Assembly (NCBI GenBank): GCA_024279275.1
Contig: JAJRRS010000001.1
Location: forward strand, 1 to 38,582
Direction: 5' to 3'
Origin: Planctomycetota bacterium
GTDB taxonomy: Bacteria; Planctomycetota; Phycisphaerae; Phycisphaerales; Phycisphaeraceae
DNA: 38,582 bases
This document shows positions 22,027-29,139 of this stretch, in pieces. Position 1 is the first letter of the stretch. The number at the start of each line of letters is the position of its first letter. The notes under the pieces are model-generated. The model saw nothing but the letters and a program-made list of their open reading frames with translations. It was not told the DNA's origin and did no database searches. The position numbers and the translations under genes were made by a program.

Positions 22027-22938
22027 TTAGCGTCCGTCTACCATCTGGCTCGGCGTCTTTTTGTGTACGCCCAACGTGCGCGGATCGGTGCGGTGACGGC
22101 CACCCAGCACTAGCCACTGTCTTTTCTCGGAGCCGGCCTCGGTGTCAGCATCTTGCGCATTCAGCCCGTCGCGGACCAGATCGGCCTCCATCTTCGTGCG
22201 CTCTAGCAGCGCGTTATTTAGCTCATGGCTTCGCACGGTGAACGTAACGGGGTCTTGTGGCTTGATCGGCATATCGATTTGTAGCCGGCACCCGATTGCC
22301 TGCCAATCGTCGCGGCTGTCGATGTCCAGCACGGGCACGCGGATATAAAATTCCTTGGGAAACTTCTTGAGGCTCTCGCCCTTGGTGGTCTTGAACACCA
22401 CGCCCATGCTGTCGCCGTCGTCGGTCATGTCGTTGTCTTGGTTGATCTGGCCGCTTATCGACATCGACCGGATCGTTTCGATCAGGGCGGGTGTGTCCAG
22501 GTGGTGTTCGTGCTTACGCATGAACTGGACCAGGTCGCGGTGGGTCATGGGGTTTCCCAACTGCACTAGCCATTCTGATAAATCTTCATGCGGGGTAAAC
22601 GGCATCGTCGCGGTTTCGTAATCGCCTTCCTCAATGCCATAGTCCAAAACACAAACCATGCAATCGACGCTATACAGAATCATCGAATTCGTAGGATCCC
22701 CGTAGCGGTGGGCAAACTGAATGAGGCTTGCGGTGTCGTTGATCTGCGGGCGGCGTAAATCGGTTGGGTGTTCGCGGTGGTCGATGGGTTGCAGTTGTTC
22801 GGTTACCGATATCGCGGTTTTACCGTCCTTCAACTCAAGGCCCAGGGTGAATCCCCGGCCCTGTTGGGCGATGGCGTCGATCAGGTCGGTTACGGTCTTA
22901 TCCAGCACGTTCTTAGGTGTCTCGATTCCTTCGGTCAT
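22027..22938 (-). CDS. DUF2303 (YfdQ-like) phage protein
   Basis: The 303-residue protein follows the DUF2303 plan: RPQINDTASLIQFAHRYGDP near 65-85, an SVDCMVCVLDYG strand, TMPFTPHEDLSEWLVQLGNPMTHRDLVQFMRKHEHHL at about 125-165, and a later strand-rich part (PKEFYIRVPVLDID, RLQIDMPIKPQDPVTFTVRSHEL). AAAGG precedes the ATG. The family is widespread in phages next to recombination and replication genes, but its function is not known to me. Here it sits downstream of a small companion protein and the PolX-like gene. Confidence 0.7.
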   Translation of the reverse strand: MTEGIETPKNVLDKTVTDLIDAIAQQGRGFTLGLELKDGKTAISVTEQLQPIDHREHPTDLRRPQINDTASLIQFAHRYGDPTNSMILYSVDCMVCVLDYGIEEGDYETATMPFTPHEDLSEWLVQLGNPMTHRDLVQFMRKHEHHLDTPALIETIRSMSISGQINQDNDMTDDGDSMGVVFKTTKGESLKKFPKEFYIRVPVLDIDSRDDWQAIGCRLQIDMPIKPQDPVTFTVRSHELNNALLERTKMEADLVRDGLNAQDADTEAGSEKRQWLVLGGRHRTDPRTLGVHKKTPSQMVDGR

Positions 22939-23001
22939 GGCGTTGCCTTTCGGGCTAGGGTGGGATTGCTACCGTCGCGGTGTCGGTGGCTTGGTTATGT
23001 G

Positions 23002-23430
23002 CTAATTGATCTTGCCGGCGACGTCTGGCTCCTGGACCACCTCGCCGGTGCTGGTGTCGATCTTGTGGGTTGGCTCGCCCTCACGGTTAAACATCTGCAT
23101 TTGCAGCGTCCCGTTAAGCGCGGCTCCTTTGGTGTCTTCGTCAAGCAACAACTTCCCGCCCATGGCGCGTACATAGGTGCCTTTGGCTTTCTTGGGGATC
23201 TTGTGGTTAATGACGTAATTGATCGTGGCAAACTCGCCTTTTTTGTCGCGGATAATCTCGATCTGACACGTCACGGTTGATTTGGCCTTGGCGATGTCGT
23301 CCGAATCGTCCAGATGAGTTTGTAGCCCGGCATAGGCTTCGCGGATCTGATCGGTTAGCAGTTTGATAAGCTTGCCTCCATCCAATGATGGGGCGTCTAG
23401 CTCCTGGTATTCGCCTGTCTGTTTCACCAT
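23002..23430 (-). CDS. Conserved-type early protein preceding DUF2303 (142 aa)
   Basis: I chose the ATG at 23428-23430 because AGGAG lies eight bases upstream; longer in-frame starts would run into the PolX-like gene. The protein has a helical start (LDGGKLIKLLTDQIREAYAGLQTHL), then strands TVTCQIEIIRDKKGEFATINYVIN and a KGTYVRAMGGKLLLDED segment. The alpha/beta layout resembles small phage proteins paired with DUF2303 genes. Function is unknown; a recombination-accessory role is only suggested by its neighbours. Confidence 0.55.
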   Translation of the reverse strand: MVKQTGEYQELDAPSLDGGKLIKLLTDQIREAYAGLQTHLDDSDDIAKAKSTVTCQIEIIRDKKGEFATINYVINHKIPKKAKGTYVRAMGGKLLLDEDTKGAALNGTLQMQMFNREGEPTHKIDTSTGEVVQEPDVAGKIN

Positions 23431-23477
23431 CTTGTTATCTCCTGTGGGTTGTAGCCGGCGTCCGCCGGCGTGGGTAT

Positions 23478-24128
23478 TCATAAGACGGCGGAATTTATTT
23501 TCCGTCGTCGGCGTTGCGGCTCGATGTATCCCCCCTGGACAAACTCGAAAAAGTCGCGCTCCTCCGGCGTGTCCTGCGCGAGATGCCAGCCCAGTAACTC
23601 GTCGCGGCCTGGCGGCGCGACGTTCATCTGACACCGCACCCCCGGCCCTTCCCCAGTCGTCGTGGTTTTCCAGACCCGGCCCTCATACACGCGGCAGGTG
23701 TCGTGCAGCAGTCCTCCCTTGCATCGCTGAGTGACCAGACGGCGGGAGTAATCCTCCGGCCCGGTGCGGATGGCCATCATCACACCCCAGGTCCAGGGCT
23801 GAACGATGAACAGGTCCAGATTCAATCCGAGTTGCTCGATCGGTAGCGTCTTCCACTTGCTCCCATCGCGGATGGGCTTACCCAGAAACCCGCAATCAAT
23901 CAGGTCCTTAACCACCGGGTCCAGCAGGCTCTCCAGCGGCTGGCCGGGGAACATCCCTTCGCGGTGCTGGGCGATCGCCAGTAGTTCTATGTCCCCGACG
24001 TGCGGCTGTTTACGTCGGACGCTCCCCGCGACCTCAATCCGGGCCACACCCGGGCCTAACTCCTGGGCGATTCGGTTGGCGATCTTCAAGGCCTCGGCGT
24101 ATTCCATCCGTTTGGTTGTTGTGCTCAT
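23478..24128 (-). CDS. PolX/Pol-beta-type nucleotidyltransferase
   Basis: The 216-residue protein has the Pol-beta palm: VAGSVRRKQPHVGDIELL (33-50) with Gly35-Ser36 and catalytic acids Asp46 and Glu48, then LNLDLF with Asp105 as the third. A C-terminal TPEERDFFEFVQGGYIEPQRR stretch resembles the last helix and turn of family X polymerases. It lacks the N-terminal lyase and helix-hairpin-helix domains of full PolX (usually above 300 residues), so it is a reduced enzyme for short gap filling, nucleotide addition, or an unknown transfer. The ATG overlaps the resolvase stop as ATGA, which suggests coupled production. Confidence 0.7.
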   Translation of the reverse strand: MSTTTKRMEYAEALKIANRIAQELGPGVARIEVAGSVRRKQPHVGDIELLAIAQHREGMFPGQPLESLLDPVVKDLIDCGFLGKPIRDGSKWKTLPIEQLGLNLDLFIVQPWTWGVMMAIRTGPEDYSRRLVTQRCKGGLLHDTCRVYEGRVWKTTTTGEGPGVRCQMNVAPPGRDELLGWHLAQDTPEERDFFEFVQGGYIEPQRRRRKINSAVL

Positions 24129-24667
24129 CGTTGCGTCTCCAAAAATTCGCGTTCGGCCCACCAGCAAAGCAGCCCCATCGCGTCGGCGACGTTGGCCCCG
24201 CGATCCTTGTCGGGGTCATAGGTGGGGTACTGGTCAGCGATGGCGAGCTGGCGGGTTTCTTTCTTCACGCCATGGGTCCAGTCGTCGGCATCGGTGAGGA
24301 TCACCCGGACGATAATCCCCCGATCTGTCTGCTCATCGCAGAATTGATTTGTGGCACCGATCACGACACCGACGGCCATCCCGTAACGGGCCTGGCCGGC
24401 CGCTCCCTTTTTCGGGGCTTGGGGCGCGGGCGTTTCGACGATCACGGTCAGGGGCTGATAGCGGCGCAGGATGTCCAGCGTGTCCGCCGCGATCATCATC
24501 AGGCGTTGATACACCGTGCTTTCTTTGCGCTTCTTCTCCGTCATGTGACCCAAACGCCCGGCGTCGTGGATGTTCCCCCGACACCCGCTGCGACCGCCCA
24601 CGGCGTAACCTGTGACGGTGAGGCTCGGGTCGAACGTGACCGTTTCCTGGTGTTGCGTCTGGCTCAT
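24125..24667 (-). CDS. RuvC-like Holliday junction resolvase
   Basis: The 180-residue protein has an RNase H-like acid set: FDPSLTVTGYAV with Asp13, TVIVETPA with Glu78, and RGANVADAMGLL with Asp162 (Asp155 nearby). Such phage RuvC-like nucleases resolve branched DNA before packaging or during recombination. The insertion after the first strand is short and Gly/Arg-rich. It overlaps the HerA-like gene upstream and the PolX-like gene downstream by ATGA, so the three form a tightly coupled DNA-processing block. A non-resolvase RNase H-fold nuclease is the alternative. Confidence 0.7.
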   Translation of the reverse strand: MSQTQHQETVTFDPSLTVTGYAVGGRSGCRGNIHDAGRLGHMTEKKRKESTVYQRLMMIAADTLDILRRYQPLTVIVETPAPQAPKKGAAGQARYGMAVGVVIGATNQFCDEQTDRGIIVRVILTDADDWTHGVKKETRQLAIADQYPTYDPDKDRGANVADAMGLLCWWAEREFLETQR

Positions 24668-26475
24668 AATCCACCTCCCAACGATTCCGGGAATAACAGG
24701 TCTGTCGCGTTGATCCCCCCGCCGTGGACCAGGTCGATCAACCCCATGGTCTGGAGCCGATAAAGCGCCTTGCGGAAACTGCTCGTCTCGATATTGGTAT
24801 ATCCCAGGTGCTCGGCCAGCTCGGCGCGGGTGGTCTTGTGGGTCGATCCCGTGAGTTGGACAGCCCCGGTAAACGCTCGGAGGTGGATGGCGTTCAACGT
24901 CGCGGCGATCATCGCGTGGTATGCCGGCATATCCTCCGGCCCGATCGTCGGCGGTCGATGGCTCTGGCCCAGGTGCGTTAATGATCGCATTGCCTCATCC
25001 AAAAGGCCGGCGTCTTTGAGTGCGTAGAGCGCTTTGCGGAAGCTGCTTGTTTCGCTGTTGGTGTACCCGGCTTTCAGACCGGCCTGCTGGCGGGTGACGG
25101 ACTCGACACCGATATCATGCCACCACCCAAACGATGCCAGGACGCGCGTTTGGATCGGTGTCAGGTCTTGAGTAGATCCCGGACTCAGGGAGTCCGCCGG
25201 CCGTGGCCTGGCCGGCGTCTTCTTCGCTGGCATCGATCGCGTTGGTGCTGCCGATCGGGATGGCAAAGAATTCGCCTCGTGCTTATCTGCTTTGGCGCTG
25301 AGTGCATCGATCGTGAATTTAACCGAATGCGATACGCTCTCCAGTTGCTTACATGCCGAACTGATTTTATTTTTCCAGTAGTCGTCCTGGACAAGCACGG
25401 CCTTATTAACCGCCAAGTCGATCGCGGCCTGGTCTACCGTCGGCTTGCTCTGTTGTGTTTTCAGCTCTCGCGTGAGTGTGGCGATCTGCTTGCGTAGCTT
25501 GACCGGATCATCCTGCTCGGCCTTCTGGACGACTTCCGAAAGCTGGTCCCGTAATTCGTCCAGGTTGATCTTAGACCGGGCCGTCGGCGCGGCCGTTCCC
25601 TTCCCGTCGGGCGTAGCGCCGGAGTCGAAGGTTGTTCGGAGATTTATCTGAACCTGCTCGAAGACCTTGAGCCAACCCGGGGACCAGGCCCAGGCGACAC
25701 CCTGGTCCAGCCCGGCCAGAGAATCCATGAACTCCTTACCCTGACCGTCCCGGTCGTAACCGCTGACCCAATGACGGAGCGCATCGCGGTCGAGCTTGTG
25801 GACGAGCTGGTGACAGATCAGGATCTCGGTCTGGCTGATGATCTTCTTGCTAACATCCTGGGGGCGCTGATCGACAATCATCAAGCCCAGGCCAACCGAT
25901 CGGCCTTGGCGTGCAATCCGCTGGATCGCGCCGACCATCTGCGCCACGTCTCCCTTGTAACCCGCGCCGCTGGATTCGGGCACGAACAAATGGGCTTCCT
26001 CCAGGACAACGAGCGTCCGCGTCGGTCGGGCCTGCCTGCTCTTACGGCGGTATAGACGCTGGAAAAACCGGGTCACAAATCGCCGCTCGGACTGATCGGA
26101 ATCGAAGCCCAGCATCGACAACACGATCGACCGGCCGCTCTCGACGACAAAATCCGCAAGACGTTCCGCATGGGTTTCGTCCAGCGCCTCGATATCGCCT
26201 CTCGGCTCGCCGAAGACAATCACGTCAAGGCCCGCGGACTTGCCATCCGCAGAAGACTTGAGACCCCAGCCCTCGCCCTTGGGATCGACCAGAACGACCT
26301 GCTCCCCGTTGGCGACAAGCCCCTCGATACAGACGGTGGCCGTGTTGCTCTTGCCCGATCCGGAGATACCGAATATGGCCGAGCGTCGGGAGGCTATATC
26401 GTTGGGTAGCTTGAACACCGTCTCGCGTGAATTGAACTTACGACCCAAATCAAATGTGACTCTACTCCTTGACAT
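24664..26475 (-). CDS. HerA/FtsK-superfamily ATPase with two C-terminal winged-helix repeats
   Basis: The 603-residue protein has Walker A at 36-43 (GISGSGKS) and Walker B at 154-160 (TLVVLEE), followed by an IARQGRSVGLGLMIVDQRPQDVSKKI segment typical of HerA-like hexameric DNA pumps. A coiled-coil stretch (about 295-390) links to two winged-helix copies whose cores are nearly identical: GYTNSETSSFRKALYALKDAG and GYTNIETSSFRKALYRLQTMG. HerA translocates on duplex DNA, usually with the nuclease NurA, which is absent here. Next to the replication initiator and resolvase, it may be the phage replication or recombination motor. AAGGGG precedes the ATG. No DnaB-like helicase was seen. Confidence 0.75.
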   Translation of the reverse strand: MSRSRVTFDLGRKFNSRETVFKLPNDIASRRSAIFGISGSGKSNTATVCIEGLVANGEQVVLVDPKGEGWGLKSSADGKSAGLDVIVFGEPRGDIEALDETHAERLADFVVESGRSIVLSMLGFDSDQSERRFVTRFFQRLYRRKSRQARPTRTLVVLEEAHLFVPESSGAGYKGDVAQMVGAIQRIARQGRSVGLGLMIVDQRPQDVSKKIISQTEILICHQLVHKLDRDALRHWVSGYDRDGQGKEFMDSLAGLDQGVAWAWSPGWLKVFEQVQINLRTTFDSGATPDGKGTAAPTARSKINLDELRDQLSEVVQKAEQDDPVKLRKQIATLTRELKTQQSKPTVDQAAIDLAVNKAVLVQDDYWKNKISSACKQLESVSHSVKFTIDALSAKADKHEANSLPSRSAAPTRSMPAKKTPARPRPADSLSPGSTQDLTPIQTRVLASFGWWHDIGVESVTRQQAGLKAGYTNSETSSFRKALYALKDAGLLDEAMRSLTHLGQSHRPPTIGPEDMPAYHAMIAATLNAIHLRAFTGAVQLTGSTHKTTRAELAEHLGYTNIETSSFRKALYRLQTMGLIDLVHGGGINATDLLFPESLGGGL

Positions 26476-26550
26476 CCCGGATCCCCTTCCCGCCCCGTTG
26501 GGCGAAAGAATCTCGAACCGCGTCCGGCGATCGCTTGCTGCTCCGCGTTT

Positions 26551-27603
26551 TCATCTTGAACCGACTCCTATATCTTGGTGATCCCTGGCGTACTGGTTCA
26601 GGATCATCGCCCGGACGATGGGGTTGGTATCTGGGTGGTCTTTGTGAACATCCCTCTGCCAAGGCTTGAGCTGCTCTAGTGCCCTGGTGCGCAGGTCATG
26701 GCGTTGGGTCGTGCTAAGTGAGTCCCAGGTGAGGGTGTCCGCCTGTTCCTGGGCCAAGGCGGACGCCTGGGCCTCCTGGGTATCGATCGCTTGCTGGGCT
26801 GTGCGTGCTGATACGTCGGACTTGGTCTTGTCTCGGCGTCGGGCGGTGATCACCCGATCGTCCAGGGCGTAGTCGCAGCGTTTGATAGCGGACGTGGCGA
26901 AGCCGATCCGGCTGGACACCGGCTTGATGCCCGGTTCGGCGTTGCGGGCCTCGATGTTGTCGATGATGTTTTGGATCTGCCCGGCGGTCGGTCGGTACTG
27001 CGTGACCAGGCCGTGGGCGACACGCTTGGGCATCCGACAAAATTCCACCAACAAGGCGGCGGCGCGGTCGTATCCCGGGCGCTCGTACAGCGGTGCCTCG
27101 CCAGTGACAGCGCGCGCATTGCCGCCGCTATTCTCTTTTTCTTTAATACTCTCTCTTTGGGGGAAGCCAGCTTCCCCCCCAAACGGATCGCAGCTTCCCC
27201 CCCGGAAGCTGGGTTCCCCCGAACGGTTCCCGAACTTTTCGTCGGTGCCGGCGATGTACCCCATTGGCTTGGGACTCATCACCAGCCGGTAGGCCTTGAC
27301 GCCACGGCGGACGTCGCTTGCGCCGTCTGAGACAATCAGACGGCGGGCCTCAAGCCTTTTTCGGGCCTCGCGTACGGCGCGCGGTGTCAGCCCAAGTGCC
27401 TCGGCTGACCAGGTGGTTGGGACGTCGGCGCGTCCCCGCCGGTCGGCCAGGCAGTAGATCAATAACAGCAGCTTCGTCTCGGCCGGCGTGACCAACGCCA
27501 GCATCCCCGAGTCCCTGAGCGCCCAACGCCAGGCGCGGTCGTCGAAGACGGGTTCGGTCCCGTCTAGCGTGTGTGTGAGTGTTAGGTGGTGGTCGGGGTT
27601 CAT
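26551..27603 (-). CDS. Phage replication initiator-like protein with winged helix
   Basis: The 350-residue protein begins with a DNA-binding half: TPAETKLLLLIYCLADRRG, then TWSAEALGLTPRAVREARKRLEARRLIV (about 65-95), a winged helix of the kind found in lambda O-type and replisome-organiser proteins. The middle (about 125-165) is Gly/Ser-rich and encoded by the repeat cluster. The C-terminal half contains a helical RVAHGLVTQYRPTAGQIQNIIDNIEAR segment and an ARDHQDIGVGSR ending. The start overlaps the upstream stop as ATGA. Initiators of this type bind repeats inside their own gene and recruit the host helicase. A plain transcription regulator is less likely given the origin-like repeats. Confidence 0.6.
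   Translation of the reverse strand: MNPDHHLTLTHTLDGTEPVFDDRAWRWALRDSGMLALVTPAETKLLLLIYCLADRRGRADVPTTWSAEALGLTPRAVREARKRLEARRLIVSDGASDVRRGVKAYRLVMSPKPMGYIAGTDEKFGNRSGEPSFRGGSCDPFGGEAGFPQRESIKEKENSGGNARAVTGEAPLYERPGYDRAAALLVEFCRMPKRVAHGLVTQYRPTAGQIQNIIDNIEARNAEPGIKPVSSRIGFATSAIKRCDYALDDRVITARRRDKTKSDVSARTAQQAIDTQEAQASALAQEQADTLTWDSLSTTQRHDLRTRALEQLKPWQRDVHKDHPDTNPIVRAMILNQYARDHQDIGVGSR
27131..27240. other. Candidate replication origin inside the initiator gene
   Basis: On the plus strand, CAGCTTCCCCCCC occurs at 27168-27180 and 27191-27203 (23 bases apart). A third, divergent copy (GCTGGGTTCCCCC) ends at 27220, with AACGG following two of them. Inverted copies (GGGGGAAGC at 27159-27167 and GGAAGC at 27204-27209) form hairpins. 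A pyrimidine- and A/T-rich stretch (27131-27158) borders the cluster. Iterons beside an A/T-rich tract within the initiator gene is the lambda ori layout. Confidence 0.45.
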
Positions 27604-27848
27604 CCGTTATCCATCGGCATCAAAGATCGGCTTGCACTGCGTTCTCGGACCCATTCCGCCCGGTCTTGCAGGGGGGTGTCCAACGCCTTATAGGGCAGGA
27701 GGCCGAAGGCCTTCAACCCCTCCAACACCTCTAAAATCTGGTCGTCGGTCGCGCGATCTATGTCGTCGCGTTGAAACCTCCACCGCGCCCACTGCCTCAC
27801 ACACTCCATCAGGTGTCGGCCTCGCTTAGGGGAAATTGTCTCACTCAT
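27600..27848 (-). CDS. Hypothetical early protein (82 aa)
   Basis: The ATG at 27846-27848 overlaps the upstream stop by eight bases; a longer in-frame start would overlap further and lacks a ribosome site. The helical protein begins MSETISPKRGRHLMECVRQWARWRF and continues DDQILEVLEGLKAFGLLPY. Its stop overlaps the initiator start by ATGA. No family is recognised. Its tight coupling to the initiator suggests a replication accessory. Confidence 0.5.
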   Translation of the reverse strand: MSETISPKRGRHLMECVRQWARWRFQRDDIDRATDDQILEVLEGLKAFGLLPYKALDTPLQDRAEWVRERSASRSLMPMDNG

Positions 27849-28128
27849 GCTCGGCCTCCGTAAATCGGGCAACGGTCGTAATCGTGATCTTAAACCCGCC
27901 GGGGACCGGCTCTGACTTCATTTCATACGGGTCGAGGGTCGGCCCCCTGGCGGCCTTCTTCCGCATGCGCTTCTCCCACTGGGTTTGGATTTTCCGTATC
28001 CGCTCATCTGGCATGTCCTTACCCGTCCTGGCAAGGTGGGATATCAGAGTGGGAGTGATCTCCGTCCGGAACACCAAGGGGGGGAGGGAGACCAGGACAT
28101 CGGGCAGGCGGATGGTTTGGTGGGTCAT
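27841..28128 (-). CDS. Hypothetical early protein (95 aa)
   Basis: AGGAGG lies eight bases before the ATG, the strongest ribosome site of the early genes. The sequence has an N-terminal strand region (LPDVLVSLPPLVFRTEITPT), a basic helix (DERIRKIQTQWEKRMRKKAARG) and a C-terminal strand pair (GGFKITITTVARF). The basic helix could touch nucleic acid. I recognise no family. Confidence 0.5.
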   Translation of the reverse strand: MTHQTIRLPDVLVSLPPLVFRTEITPTLISHLARTGKDMPDERIRKIQTQWEKRMRKKAARGPTLDPYEMKSEPVPGGFKITITTVARFTEAEHE

Positions 28129-28152
28129 TACTTGGCCTCCTGCCGCTCGTGG

Positions 28153-28410
28153 TTAAGGGTGATATTTGAGGACGGGTCCACCGACGTCGGGGCTGTCGGT
28201 CTCGAACCCGGCGATCTGGTTGATCAGGTCGCCGACCTCATCGACGAGCCGGCGGACTTTCTTGGCGGCTATTACGCGCTGCTCGTGCAGGGCGATCGTG
28301 TCGATCGACTTGCGCGAACCAACCAGACGCCAGAGCGTCGTCGCTGATTGGGCCAGCTCTTTTGATTGGAGCCTTGCCAGCTCCTGCGCCTGATCTAAAC
28401 TTAAGCTCAT
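28153..28410 (-). CDS. Hypothetical helical early protein (85 aa)
   Basis: AAGGA lies upstream of the ATG at 28408-28410. The protein is almost wholly helical: LDQAQELARLQSKELAQSATTLWRLVG, then TIALHEQRVIAAKKVRRLVDEVGDLINQIAGF. It ends in a short loop. It may form a coiled-coil dimer. No DNA-binding motif is evident, so a repressor or excisionase role is not supported. Confidence 0.5.
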   Translation of the reverse strand: MSLSLDQAQELARLQSKELAQSATTLWRLVGSRKSIDTIALHEQRVIAAKKVRRLVDEVGDLINQIAGFETDSPDVGGPVLKYHP

Positions 28411-28446
28411 CTATGCGTCCTTGCGTCCCCCGGGTTCTATTGAGTG

Positions 28447-28641
28447 TCACCGCCGACGTTCAGCGCGTGGTGTGTCCCGGCCGGTCGTCGCGCCGACCGT
28501 CTTGGCAAACATCCGGTCGACGGCGATATCCAGGATGTCCGGGTAGGTCCGGGGGTCGTCGTAGTCGCCGGCGTCGATCCGCTCGCGGGCGAGTGTGCTA
28601 ACGGCGTTTCTGATCTTCTGATCGTCGAGTGTTGTGGGCAT
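28447..28641 (-). CDS. Hypothetical first gene of the early operon (64 aa)
   Basis: AAAGGA lies eight bases before the ATG. The sequence has two helical parts (LDDQKIRNAVSTLARERIDAG and YPDILDIAVDRMFAKTVG) and a basic end (PRAERRR). It is the first early gene after a 13-bp dyad at 28674-28710. Size and position would suit a small regulator, but no helix-turn-helix is visible. Confidence 0.45.
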   Translation of the reverse strand: MPTTLDDQKIRNAVSTLARERIDAGDYDDPRTYPDILDIAVDRMFAKTVGATTGRDTPRAERRR

Positions 28642-28673
28642 GGTGTGAGTCCTTTATTGAGCGGTTGAAAATT

Positions 28674-28710
28674 GCCGACCGGGTCAGCTAACACGGGTGA
28701 CCCGGTCGGC
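28674..28710 (-). other. 13-bp perfect dyad ahead of the early operon
   Basis: Arms gccgaccgggtca (28674-28686) and tgacccggtcggc (28698-28710) are perfect complements around an 11-base loop. On the minus strand the hairpin is followed by AATTTTC, a weak U tract. It could be an operator, an attenuating terminator, or both. It lies 33 bases upstream of the first early start. Confidence 0.55.
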
Positions 28711-28731
28711 CCGGCGATCCGTCCGACGTGC

Positions 28732-28998
28732 TCAGGCGTCGGGCGGTAGTCGGTAACAAACCGACTGACCGGCGTTGAGTTTCAATAGGTCCAGCGGGTC
28801 GAGCGTGATCGTCTCTTGCCTGGGGCGCTGTGCGTTCCCCAGCAGAACCCGCCGGACGGGTACGTCGCAATCCCCCGACCGCGACGAATCGCGGCCGAGG
28901 GCTAACAAGGAAGCATCCGTGCACCGAATGCCGCGGCTTCCGTGAATCGCGGCGCATGAAAAACCCCCGGGCCTGCGGCGCAGGATCGGGAGCGACAC
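28732..28998 (-). CDS. Doubtful small protein (up to 88 aa)
   Basis: An open frame runs from GTG at 28996-28998. The first half reads like non-coding translation (many Arg, Ser and Gly) and has no ribosome site. The last 35 residues (around RQETITLDPLDLLKLNAGQ) look more protein-like. If real, the true start may be a TTG or an unusual codon further in. I would not rely on it. Confidence 0.25.
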   Translation of the reverse strand: MSLPILRRRPGGFSCAAIHGSRGIRCTDASLLALGRDSSRSGDCDVPVRRVLLGNAQRPRQETITLDPLDLLKLNAGQSVCYRLPPDA

Positions 28999-29043
28999 GG
29001 CGGCGCGATGGATCAGGGCATCGCCGTGGCGGGGTGGGCAATA

Positions 29044-29080
29044 TAAAAAAGCGACGGGGCCAGCGCGTAGCGCCGACCCC
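29044..29080 (-). terminator. Intrinsic terminator after the integrase gene
   Basis: On the minus strand an 11-pair stem (plus-strand arms ggggccagcgc at 29056-29066 and gcgccgacccc at 29070-29080, with two G-U pairs) closes a three-base loop. After a short GTCGC it is followed by TTTTTTAT. It lies about 60 bases past the integrase stop and would separate integrase transcription from the early operon. Confidence 0.75.
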
Positions 29081-29139
29081 GCGCCTTCCGGGGGCAGGGA
29101 AAGATCGGGTGTGTGGACTTCCGGGGGCGGGGGCGGGGG

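Larger units (their letters stand above)
28711..29139. other. Gap between integrase and early operon
   Basis: This 429-base stretch holds one doubtful frame (28732-28998), one clear terminator (29044-29080) and a weaker hairpin with a GGGGGTTTTTC ending on the minus strand near 28960-28985. Nothing else is supported. No good promoter match was seen here. Confidence 0.5.
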
